Below, in pieces: positions 45,321 to 57,000 of a DNA stretch of 60,000 nucleotides; position 1 is the stretch's first letter, and each line of letters opens with the position of its first letter. This stretch comes from Tubiluchus corallicola. Lineage: Eukaryota > Priapulida > Priapulimorpha > Priapulimorphida > Tubiluchidae. Location: assembly GCA_030141605.1 (NCBI GenBank), contig JAQGDQ010000085.1, forward strand, positions 312,001 through 372,000, read 5' to 3'. The notes beneath the pieces were generated by a model, which saw only the letters and a program-made list of their open reading frames with translations, was not told where the DNA came from and made no database searches. A program made the position numbers and the translations under genes.

Positions 45321-46139
45321 AAGTGAGATGATGTAAAATTAACGTGTAGAAATGTTTACATTCATTTAAATTTGCACAGCAAATAGTCAATATTTACAGA
45401 TCAGAACAATTTTAACCAAGCATAAAATCACCTGTAAAAATTAAGTCTCTTCCAGGGTAAATAATGAAGAGATACATGAGGTCCTCAGAACAGCTGAAGT
45501 TGCTAATTGAGAACTACATGTACACACCTTGGGAGTCAATGAGTTCAGAAAGACTTGGATGAATTATTGTCATTGGAAATTCCAAAGCTTTTAGTGGAAT
45601 ACACAGATTTGTTTTACTTTTAATCCCAGTGAAGTACCTGGCAAACAAATTTACAAGCTAGCAGTTGTAAAATCCTCACCAGTTGAGTATCTATTGATTT
45701 GCAGCAACCTTGGGTGACTAACATTGTACGTTTCAGACACACAGAAACCGCTATCAGAAAGAAACAGCCACTAGCACTTGTTTAAAACAGTTCATTACGC
45801 CTATATGTAAATGTTCCCTGTGCAAAGTCCACAACTTTCTGTACGTCAATTGCACAAAGTGTGCACAAAGGTAAAGGTAAAGAACACTGAGTCATATAAA
45901 ATCTTGCCGTTACTTGTATGGGCTTGCTCTAAATGCCATTTGTTGTCTAAACTATAATCACTCACCATGATTGGATCGTTTAAAACTTTGAGTTCCTTAT
46001 AATAACTACTTTCACCACATTACAGTTGTGTTTGTCTGTAGAGCCCTTTTGATAGTCAAGAAGATTTGTTTGGGTCAAGAAGATGGGCTAGAATTATTTA
46101 AAGAGGGAAAGGGCATTAGAAATGACATAAAGTGTGTCC

Positions 46140-46640
46140 CAAAAAATTTTCATACAAAATTATATTATTTAGGATTACGCTTACCTGCTTGAAAGATTTA
46201 TGTAACTAGAAAAGAAAATTCACGGTAATTTTAAAATATTCACGCCATCGGGTAAAATATCATTGACTGACTATATATATATATATATATATATCAGTGT
46301 GCACCACTGACTCACCAAAAAAGAAAACACATTTTTAATCTCATTGACGAGATACAGTAACTTATACTTTTGCTTAGTTAGTGAAGTGTGCGCTACGGAT
46401 TCTCTGGTTATTTCTTCAAACTTTAAGTAAATGCTATCTAAACTTGTTTTAAACGACTTGCCGTCAAAATGGGTGCGTCTAACTCTTAACGGTTATATCA
46501 GCAGGTTAAATTTTCATGTTTCATACAGCGATGCTGCTAATGCAAACTCTGTATGTAATAAGGCAGTATGTAGGTAATACAAAATTTCAAGACTTATTAA
46601 GCATTATTTATAAAGAGTGTTTTTTTGTGCTTTAAGTAAA
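46140..46640 (+). repeat. Dispersed repeat of ~470 bp, copy B
   Basis: The partner of 34440-34910, in the same orientation, with a (TA)n tract at about 46274-46294 inserted in the middle. No ORF. Confidence 0.8.
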
Positions 46641-46814
46641 TACTCTGAGGGCTTTTCTTTAAGGCCATAGCTATACAAGAAACATTTGCTAGCTAAATAC
46701 TACTAATGTACAGTACAGAATCTCCTCATTAAAATGTTAATCGATGGTAAAAACTTGTCTGACAACTACTCAAGATACAGATTGTTTTTCAGAAGGTTTT
46801 TTACACAACGATTA

Positions 46815-46940
46815 TCAATAATGCTGCAGTTAATTTCGTGTCGATGACATTTAGAGTCACGTGTGCAAAGTTATTCAAACCATTCTCATCAGTCAGACAG
46901 AACTCTATAACCAATATTTATGTTTTTGTATCAAAGGTAT
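46815..46940 (+). repeat. ~115-bp dispersed repeat, copy B
   Basis: Nearly identical to 43785-43905 with a 4-bp insertion (TCAC) after TTTAGAG. It lies 175 bp downstream of copy B of the 470-bp repeat. Confidence 0.9.
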
Positions 46941-48432
46941 AAGAGTAAATTTCTACGTCAGCTGTGGTAAGGAAGTTAGAAGCCAAATTTAATGCACAAT
47001 TATTACAAACAATCACTAGTTTAGCTCTGACATACCTAGGTGCATAAATTATTTATTTTTTTAGACAAATCGCCCGAACAAGAACAATAAGTACTAAAAC
47101 AGAAAAATAGAATTCTCATGAATTAGGACGATTCAAGGTACCGATTGATATTTTCTTGGAACAACTGAATTGCAAAACTTAGCAGGGAAACAATTTCCCG
47201 GGTAAAAAACAATTGCACAGATAAGCGGCATGTGGAAACGACTGAATTTATCAACAGCTGACGGATGCAGCTAGGAATATCCAGGGTAAAAGAACAAAGT
47301 TTATTTTTACACATATATAGTATGTAATCAATGTAAGCAGTTTGGGGAAAGGAATTTTTACTCCCTTCCTCTATATAAAGTGAAATATCTAGTTTTAATC
47401 GGAGAATATACAATGCAGTAAAGTTATTTTAGTAGAACAATATATTGTGTTAATTTTTTACAGCGTGGTTGTCTTTATACTTTCACTACTATTGAATTAA
47501 TCAAAATTTAAATTAATAGGAAAGTCTACATTACGAATAGATAATAAACTGATTATAGTAATTTCGCAAAACAACAAATTTGTGAGGTGTCGTAAAAGAA
47601 CAAAGAAAAAATATTGGATTTACATATGTGCAATTTTGAAATGGAAAAAGACAACAATTTCGCATGAAATATTATCACGAACAATTACAAAATTTTATAA
47701 ATGTTGACATTTATGTTGAAAACCGTAGATCGATTTTAATCAAAACAGTACTATCAGTATCAATACAAATGCAATTTTTATGAGTGAGGATTTGGGAGTA
47801 TGAAGTTATTAATTAAAAACGTACAAGGAAAAAGCATGGGACAGGAAATAATGATGACCACATGTGCAGAAAGCACTCAAGTGCAAATTTAATAGACTAA
47901 CTTAAAACGCAAGAATACTCCTTCAAAAATACATTACACTTAAAATCCGCTTGGACATCTTCATTTATGTATGGAATGAATGAGGTCTTTACTACAAACA
48001 TTGGTCACTAACTCACCATAAGTTTCTTAGAACGCACCTGTAATTTTAAACTACAAGGCGAGTAATTTATCTGCTTTCTTCACTTAATTGCCCTAATCGC
48101 TTAATCTCCAAATTACTAGTGTGGAAACACAGATACGCTCAGGTACAGAAAACCGGATAACAGCATTTGTTCATTCATACTATTAGTTTGTGCTCCATTT
48201 GTACAGCACGTAATTTCAGAGAAAATTCTGGAGTAGGCGAAATACGGAGCTGTCCATCTATCTGTGAATTTTCTTTACGTTTACACTATTATTTGCGGGA
48301 GTTTAAGATGAATACAACTAAAATAAAATACAGGTACAGTGGTTCACCTGGTAAACGTGTAACCGCTGAAAAACGTAATGTTAACGGTACTGTTACGGAA
48401 GGTCTACCCAGCACGAAAAATATAGTCACAAT

Positions 48433-48620
48433 ACGGAAATGTTGCTTGCTACAACATTGAACCAATATTTTTGACAATATTTTTTTTCCATATTGTGTCA
48501 ATGTTGTATAGCATGGTAAATATTGTCACAATACAGAATATTGTCAAAAATATTGGTACAATGTCCTGACAATATGGAAAGAAATACTGTCAAAAATATT
48601 GGTACAATGTTGTGGCAAGT
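48433..48620. mobile_element. Hairpin element built of ACAATATTG-type motifs
   Basis: ACCAATATTTTTGACAATAT (48461-48480) is inverted exactly at 48538-48557, and the larger left block (GCTACAACATTGAACC ... CCATATTGT) is inverted at about 48568-48615. AATACTGTCAAAAATATTGG is a second direct copy. It is a nested palindrome of about 190 bp, like a MITE. Confidence 0.75.
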
Positions 48621-49462
48621 TCACATTTACGACATTCCCATGTTGTCCCAGTATTTGCAAAAAATATTGCGAGAACATTGTGGCAATATAATGAAGTATT
48701 ATCCAAAATTTCACAAAACTGTACAAACTACAATAATTACAATGTATAACGCAAAGGTTTTTAAGTGTCATAACACTTACAACTGTACTGTGTTAAACTG
48801 TAAAATATAAAACAAAACACGAGACCTATGCACTTCTTACGACACACAAACAAAACCCACCATAACTTCTGCTGTAAGTATGTGATGCAGAAACTTTAAA
48901 CAGCCACAGTCACGCAACGGTTGAATTCATCCTTAAACCGCACACACTTTTTCAGTTTACCACCATTAAACGTGTAAACCTTTACCTTCAGAACAAACAA
49001 AAGCGAAAGCAATTACCCCCCAGAAAAACAGGTGGAGGTTACCATGAGAACAACAGCAGATTACCTGTAAACAGTGCGACAGGTGAGAGTTGAGTATGCA
49101 AGCTGTGAACAGGAAATATTGATTAATACTGGGTCACTGACACCGCTCCTTTTAATAAAACAGGACCTCAGCCATTGTAAAACTGTACTCCTGTTCATCA
49201 ACAATAAGCACAGGATGTTAATGCATTGTGTGCAATGTATTGCAGTTTACAACAACCAGACTTGTCTGCTAATACGGTACATGTACACAAGTACTCAGAA
49301 TGGTAAAGTGTGACCACAAATGACCAAAACCCAATAAAAATGAGACAAGTAAGAAGTGTCTTTCCTCACCTTACTAACTTTTACAATTTATATATATGAT
49401 GATAAACACCTCACCCAAAGTAAACACAGCCCAAAAAACTCAAACTCATTTACCACTTGAAA

Positions 49463-49495
49463 TGTACAGTTGTGCACAAAAATTTAAGACCAGTA
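49463..49495 (+). mobile_element. Possible Tc1/mariner-like terminus
   Basis: ACAGTTGTGCACAAAAATTT resembles the outer end of Tc1-like elements. No matching inverse end or transposase was found, so this is weak. Confidence 0.25.
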
Positions 49496-50542
49496 CCAGA
49501 CTTTTATATAACAAAAAATTAGAACGACTTTTACTACACAAAATCCAAAAAATAAACCATTAAATTGCTGCTCATTTGACCTGCAATGCAGAACATATAA
49601 AACAGAACAATCATTCAGAGACACATTTCCAGAACTCCAAAAGTACTTTTCACATTCTCTGACTTCGCCATTGTTACCCAGACCATGACGCCAAAATAGT
49701 CACATATCACACAAGGTACATAAATTTATTTGAGATTTCTTGAATAAATCCTTTCAGGAAATGACGGTAATGCATAAGAGACAGTGTATATGCACAAAGA
49801 ATTAGCAATAACATAATTAGATGTTCAAACTCAGTACTCCTATATCATACAATTCATACATCATATTTTAATATAGACTAAAGAATCTTCAGAACCATTC
49901 TGCTACCGGTTATTATAGTGAAATGAAAGCAAATAAAAAATACAAGTACATTTACTATAGCTCACAAAATTTGCATCGAAAGGCCAATGTGTGGGCCAGT
50001 AAGGCACACCTCTAGCAAAACACTCCCGAGCATTATAAGGCTGCTAAATTAACCAGGACAACATTATAATAATGCTTACCTGATTGCGCTGTACCCTATG
50101 TTCTAAATTCCAGTACGGCAATACCAATCTTTCACTATCTAATCATCCTGCCAAACCATTTATGCACTATTAATTAACAAAATTCATAACACCACCAATT
50201 ACGAGTAACCTAAGCCAAAAGCAAAATTAAAGTATAGAAATTGCCGGTCCTCAAAAGGTTTTATTACCTGCTCCACTACAGACAAGTGCGCAGAAAAGTA
50301 GTTCTACAAGAAACATACTGTAGCTATAAAAACAGTAAAACGAAAAAGTAGTAAATTTAGGTAACTATAATTGTTTACGCTTGATATGAATAGGGACAGT
50401 TTTAAGTTGTTTTTAGTAGACAATAACAAACTTTTAATGAGGCGGATTAGTACAAAAATAATCAATAGGTGAGTACAAGGTGCTATAACAGCAGGTGAGT
50501 CAAAGTCAAAGAACCTTATCATAGTTATAATAACGCTTCTTT

Positions 50543-50556
50543 GCCCCATCTAGTGG
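50543..50556 (-). promoter_or_regulatory. CTCF-like motif
   Basis: Minus strand CCACTAGATGGGGC matches the CTCF consensus at 13 of 14 positions. It lies between MYO6 and the 53.7-kb gene. Confidence 0.4.
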
Positions 50557-51866
50557 TTGCTTGTGAAACTACCACAATCTTAAGTAAATCTGTATTATTT
50601 ATAAAGGGTGCATCCATTCAAGATATACTATGTGAGTCCAGGCGGCATATTTTGAGGAGGTTTAGCCCCTCTTGTTCTAAATATTGACTAAACACATCTG
50701 AAATAAAATTTCTTATCATTACCTTTTTTACGAATCATTTTGTTTCCTATCCTGTTCTGTTACTTACAAGTACATCAAATTATCACATGTACAGTACATT
50801 TATATTATACTTGACGATAAACCATATGCAAATCATAATTTAGCACTATAACGAATAGTTTGAAATGGGATTAATATTATTTTCACCCGCGATCTGCCCT
50901 GCATTTATATCTATCTGTGCATGTCCTGTATGAATCCGATACTGACTGAATTTTATAATAATTATGCAATTATGGTGTTGAGCAGAACATAATAATATGC
51001 ATAATAACCATATTAAAAGGCTAAAAAGCTTTCAAATTTTTTATTGGTTTAGTGATCGTGTAGCTGTTGTCCTTAAAGCATCTCACAGTTCCAAATAAAG
51101 AGATAGCTACCTTTAGGAACTAACAGTAAGCTGACTCAATTTAGAATTTACATTATCAGATTCTTGTTATGTCTATTGCAGACATTGAGCAAATAAAACT
51201 TTAAGTAATAAAAAATCTGTCGACGAAACAACTAAACGCCACAGCCAAACCACTCATCTTCTAATACCGTATACTCGGTAACTATTTAGTAAAATTGCAA
51301 TAGGTTTCAATGGCTCGTATATGAAGAGTAAACAACTTCAGCTTCGAATTAGTGAGCGTATGAAACCTAATAAACCACAAATAAACCACAGTTTGTTGAA
51401 CATAGTCGCACTGTAATGTTGCTGTTTTGAAAGAGGAGTTTCCTGTTTTAGATGTTGGAAAGAGTAAGTTTAGTTTGCTCATAAAAGAAGCATATTTCAT
51501 CAAATTGCTCCATCCTACACTAATGCAATAGTGGGTGAATATAGATAATTTTAATGTTAAGTAATTTGGAATTTACGTTGTTTGGACCTTATAATGTGAG
51601 TTTGTTTTGAATAGGTTTAGAACAGTTTAGAATGCAAAGTAAAGGTGTTCAGGTATTTTATGATAAACGAATTAATATGATGGAGCCCGGCACTCTAAAG
51701 CACCTATAAAATGTCTAACATTTATACAGAATATTGAGTTTTTTTTGCTTATTATTATTTACAATAATTATAATATTCAGTATTTACAATACGATCAATG
51801 CCCAGATTTATCAGAAGTGTTATTTTTGACAATAATTATTCACAGTAAAACTTAGTAAACGTTTTG

Positions 51867-51880
51867 TGCATAGATGGCGC
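51867..51880 (+). promoter_or_regulatory. CTCF-like motif core
   Basis: TAGATGGCGC, the same ten-base core as at the FMR1/MAN1A promoter, in the opposite orientation to the 50.5-kb site. The outer four positions do not match. Confidence 0.35.
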
Positions 51881-51989
51881 AGTGAAGCCAAATTGCGAAT
51901 TCAAAAGCGATTGCAAAGTTTGTTTCAGGGCATAGACTAACTTAATTCTGATTGGCTGCTTCAACGGGGCCACTAACCCAGCATTGTGA

Positions 51990-52089
51990 GAAGACGAACA
52001 GTAGGTCAGCCATTTATAAACAAAATTTATATCGGTTTATTTGAAGTGTGACTGTTTATGTGTTTTTGTTCTTTCACATGTGTGTAAAC
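51990..52089 (+). other. Possible 5'UTR exon of the 53.7-kb gene
   Basis: A strong donor, AAAC|GTAAGT at about 52090, lies on the plus strand 1.6 kb before the acceptor of the next coding exon. The exon start and transcription start are not visible. Confidence 0.25.
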
Positions 52090-53721
52090 GTAAGTGACTT
52101 TAGTTTATAACAATCGTAATGTTAAGCTTTGGACTTTTTTGGAAAGAACTGCGTTCAACAGCAATGTTAAAGCCAATTTGCCGTATTTTTGGACAGACCT
52201 ACTTGCCTAGGTTACCGTATCTACTGTACCGGCTAACGGTACTGTAGAAAACTTGTCTGTAGCATTTTTAAGTGTCGCGTTAGTTGGATGCGAAAAAATT
52301 AATCTAAGAGATGCTTTTTTCTACGATTCATAATTTACAAAAGTTATAGATTTTCGTTTTATGTTTTTCTTGTAATATTTGTTCCAGTACATTCTCAGCT
52401 TTCTAAGTGAGAAGCATAATAAATGCTAGTGGCATAATTCGCCATAAAATACCCGGACAAAGTACACAGTTTTTGAGAGTGAATTGAATTTCAAAAAAAT
52501 TTATTAATAAAAAATACTAAGTTATACGGTTAAAAACATAGATCTGTTGTCACCTATATCTTGGCTGTTAAATGCACAAGTTTACTTGAATTGAAAAGCA
52601 GGCAAATGGGACCAAAAAGCTTTGATTTTGCCCATTATAAATGAGTGGTAGGTTCGCGCATATGTGCTTGACTCGAATTCCATTCCATTCCATTTATGTC
52701 TATAGACAAAATGTTCTCACATGTATAACTTTTCCACATTTGGATAAACACTACGTAGCAAAATACTTTATACAGATTTAACATAAATCTAGCAGGGAGA
52801 TCTTTGAGAACAACTGTCTGATCTTCCTCTGTTGTCAATAGAAAAACCACAGTTTTCTAATCACATCTTCACTGGTGATGTCACTTAAACTAAACACTCC
52901 TAAATTAAACACACATAGCTAAGAAGGCCTATCAAATTAATGTTCAGTAGACCTGAAATATGACGAATTTTCCAAAAAAATCTGTATGTATCAATTGCAT
53001 AATCATTGCACCTTAAAAGAAACTGCTCTTTTGTTTCTCGTTCTCCACACTGATACAAAGATGATCGAATGAATTTTTGTACTGACAGTATCATTCACTA
53101 ACCATTTCCAGTCCTAAACCAACGTGGTATTGTTGAAGCCATGCCACTTAGTATGTCGTTTTGCTCAATAGATAACACCCAATCAGAACAGTCAGCATAA
53201 GATTCAAACTCTTTGATCACTATTCAAGTTCTGGTTGATTTAACTAACTGGCCTAAAGAACTCTTGTAATTAGTTTATTAAATGGGGCATATTTTAAACA
53301 TAATCACAGAATGTACAGCCATTAATTGTGTGTTATTTTTACTTTTGGTTTTTTAGCTTGTTTGTAGCTTTCAACTCAAATAAAATTGATCTCTAAATAT
53401 GATTTGACGGCTAATGACATACCTGTGGAAATTGTCATTATAATTCTTTATTTTATTAGGTGTGTATAAATTAAAGGATTTTAAATTGGAGATTTCTACA
53501 TAGAGTGGGCGAAATGTAAGATAAATGTCGCAGAAACAAAGAAAAACTTAACGAGAAACTACCAGAGATTTGCTAAAAAAGATTTTTATCATCGACCGAT
53601 CAAATTGAATCAAGTAATGTGTGATTTTGTTATATTTATTTTCTAATTTGCATATTTAATGTGTTGTAGCATCGTTCATCTTCAAGAAAATCGGCTTTGT
53701 GTTTGGACTTTTGAATCCTGC

Positions 53722-54090
53722 ATGGCTGAAATCGTTGGAAACGGACCTTCATACATGCATGTGGGATTCACGTTTAACGAATCGGCTTTGCGGTTTTTCC
53801 AAGCTCTTTCTACCCGCGATCAAGTTCAACGTGGTGAAGTGCTAGACATTACTGCGAAAACAATTGATGGCTGGCTAAGTGCTTATAACAACTCTCCTAA
53901 CTGTTATGACAATAACATACGTGTGCGTGACGCAGAGAAAGGACAGAACGGTGAATATGAAATAGCTGAAGAGGCCATCGAAGGGAAACAACTGCTGAAC
54001 GAACATCTTCCGACGTTGTTAAGATTATCCATACTGTGTCCGTTTCAAGACGTTCAGGAAAGGTCAACATCTATCTTAGAGGAACTTAAG
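53722..54090 (+). CDS. First coding exon of an unrecognised gene
   Basis: Acceptor gtgttgtag| ends at about 53670 and the frame is then open to the donor CTTAAG|GTACAT at 54091. The first good ATG is at 53722 (MAEIVGNGPSYMHVGFTFNE...), giving 123 residues in phase 0. The sequence is mixed and soluble, without a signal peptide or membrane segment; the end (LLNEHLPTLLRLSILCPFQD ... RSTSILEELK) reads like amphipathic helices as in HEAT/ARM-type repeat proteins. I cannot name the family. Codon use and composition differ from the AT-rich surroundings, which supports coding. The rest of the gene must lie further right, mostly outside the window. Confidence 0.7.
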
Positions 54091-57000
54091 GTACATTCGA
54101 ACTCAAATAATTTTTAGTCAACACGATATTGAAACATGCTTATGAATAGTACTTTACTGGCATTTTTCTATATCACTATTGAGAGTTTTCACAAAAGTCT
54201 GCAGTTGATTTAGAATGTTAATTCACTTAGTTACTTTATAATGTGCATTTGCAACATTGCTTACGGAACAAAGACAAAAAGGTGTAAGCCCAGTTTTGAA
54301 CCAATTCACTAGTTTGGTAAACTTAAGGAAAGTCAACATTGTTGTGTTGTCTTTCACCTAGTCCTCTGATTACTGTCCACTGAAAGTACTTTAAGGCAAT
54401 TAACTTCTTCATTAGATTGACAAAAATTTCTTGCAATGTTTGTCAGAAATGTTGACATAACTGTTTTCAAGAATCTAAAAAGCTAATTTCTGCAAACTCT
54501 AAAATCAGGCACTATTGTAACATTAGTTTGTGCTGTCGAATGCAGCACTGTAATATGTCCATCTTACTAACTCGGGGAATGCTTGCTGGTTCAGCGTAGC
54601 AGTATGAATTTAGTGCTGTGAATAGGCGTATTATGCAAAAACCATGTAGCTGCATTGTAGCATCTCTCCAAGAAAATATTTTGTATAATGTAAGATGCTG
54701 CTTCTTTGACACATCATACTGGAATGTCTAAGATAAAATATCTTGCAGGGAGAAGTTCAAAGCATTTCAAGAATTCTTTTAGCATTAGTTCCTTATTTTT
54801 TTTGCAACTGACAGGTCCATTCTTTATGTACTAAGAGTAGACTTCACAAACAGAACCCGACCTCTTGCTTAGTTCAACTGGCTGTTGTTTGTTCAACGTT
54901 TTAGAGCAGCTACCAACAAACAAAACTACAGCAGGCACTTCTAATGCTGGAGGCTGTGCGTAACATGATTGGTCTACTTCTGAAATAAATTGCCATAGCG
55001 TGCGGGGCTGTGTGTTTAGTGTGCACTGCGTTTAATTAATGAGTTTCTGGTCGTTGCAAAAGGTTAAAAATGTCAAAAGAATTTAAAGTATATTTTATCC
55101 TTGATAAATGTAATTCTTTTTCAGGGCAAATATATTTTCTTAGATAAATCTAAATTTTATTAGTCTTAGTAGTAATTATAACAGACTAATAATTACTAAG
55201 TAAAGACCTGTGTGATGTAGCAGTGTGCATTTATGTGATGTGTGCAATTATGAAAAAAAAAGCAAATTTATTGCCTAGACCTATAAATGTACTATTAGGA
55301 CAGTTTAATTATTGATTACATGATATGGAAGCAGTAATACTATGTGGATCTTGTTATTATTATACAGCCATATATACACATACAAAAAATATAACAAGGA
55401 TAATTAGCATAAACACACAAAAAAGAAATTAGTTTGCATAAGATAAAACAATTTATGAAAGTGACAATGATCATACGTAATCAATTGTACATAAACATAT
55501 CGTTGATTTTCACTTATCCTTCACAGATAATCTTGTAAACACACATTAAAAGCTTGATTAATAACAAACATTTTAACAGTCACTTTACCAAACCTTAAAG
55601 ATAAGCCATACTTTCTTCTTAAGTGACAATGACTATCGTTAACTAGTTAAATACAACATTAACTGAATATTATCAATCCCCGAGTTTTTAATTTCATTTA
55701 AAAAATTTAATTTTCTACAACCAATTAGAAAGTTTGCAGGCATAGTACAACAGTAATTCATTAAAACTTTGACACTCTCATTACGGCTGTAATTAAAAAT
55801 TTTCCTACAGGCTTGTATTGGAATAAATCAAATTAGTCTTGCAGTTGCTAGAGACGTTCGTATTCAATATGGTTTGAGTCACTAAAGTCACAGAGGATCA
55901 AGCTACTACATCTGTGGCAGACTTGCAGCTAAACAGAGATTTAGTTGAGTGAAAGCCTCTCTGCTTGTTGTTGTACTCCTGTTCAACATTCCACCTCTCC
56001 GGGCAATCGTATAAATAACTTGTGTTGATCTATAACTAGCTAATTCTGCATACCAGTACTATACTTGACATGAAGCTTGTTCATTGGGGACAGCCTTACT
56101 CTGTAACTACACACATACATATAAATATCATTGACGGATTCGTGCATGATAGTTCAGTCTTTCCTTATTAAATTATATTCTAAATTTCAAGGAAAAAATA
56201 AAAAACCTGTACATTACCATATATCCATCTATCAGTCACATTTGTATTTGTGTGTGTAGTTATGGATGCAAAGTCTATTAAAGTTACTCGGGTTTGATTT
56301 TCTAATACGTGTGAGTATATTTTTAATATAGTGAGTATACGGCGAGCAAAAGCGACAAAGACAGAAAATTTTCTGTTTAGTACTTGTGTGTTCCTCAAAT
56401 GATCACGAAATGATTCAGTTTTAAGATAAATGCAAAAATTCACCCGAAAAACACTTAAAACAGTAGGCTGTAGGACAGTGTAGGTGCAAAGTTGGGAACT
56501 TGGGGCGGGGTATTTTGCTCTATACCTCTATCGATGAAATTTATAGAGTTTCTTCATCTAAATCTCCATTACTTGAGATCTGCCTTAAAGGTAACAAGTA
56601 TATGTATAATTGGTTAGTTTTGGAAATTTGGCACTCGCTTCACACGTGAAAATTTCGAGTTAATATCACTATATGAGGGCACAGCTGGAACAAGATTGGC
56701 TCACATTCTGTATGTGCAGCATTGTGCCCTGCACGTCTGGGAAGCCCATTACCTTCAATGAACCCCAAGAGAGGAGAATTGGAATTCTAAAGCCATTCCC
56801 CGCCGCCTAACTGCTCTCACTTATCTCATGCGGCGTCCCATTTATTGTCATATTATAGAAGTTAAGCGAAGAAGCCAGTTCTAACTGTCAACACCATTTA
56901 CTTCACAAATGAGGCCATTCATTACACATTCAAGGTCGCGGCAAGAACGCTCCATTTTCTTCCGCAAATTGCGTTAATTGCCGTGTTACCTACCTGAATG

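Larger units (their letters stand above)
44747..51990. other. Intergenic region upstream of MYO6
   Basis: Besides the LINE fragment (44870-45320), the two dispersed repeats, the hairpin at 48433-48620, a possible Tc1-like end near 49463 and CTCF-like sites near 50.5 and 51.9 kb, I see no gene. One or more MYO6 5'UTR exons and its promoter should be here but cannot be placed. Confidence 0.55.

Noticed and set aside
48167-48460. 97-residue plus-strand ORF
   Set aside because: It runs into the palindromic repeat at 48433 and shows no protein-family features.
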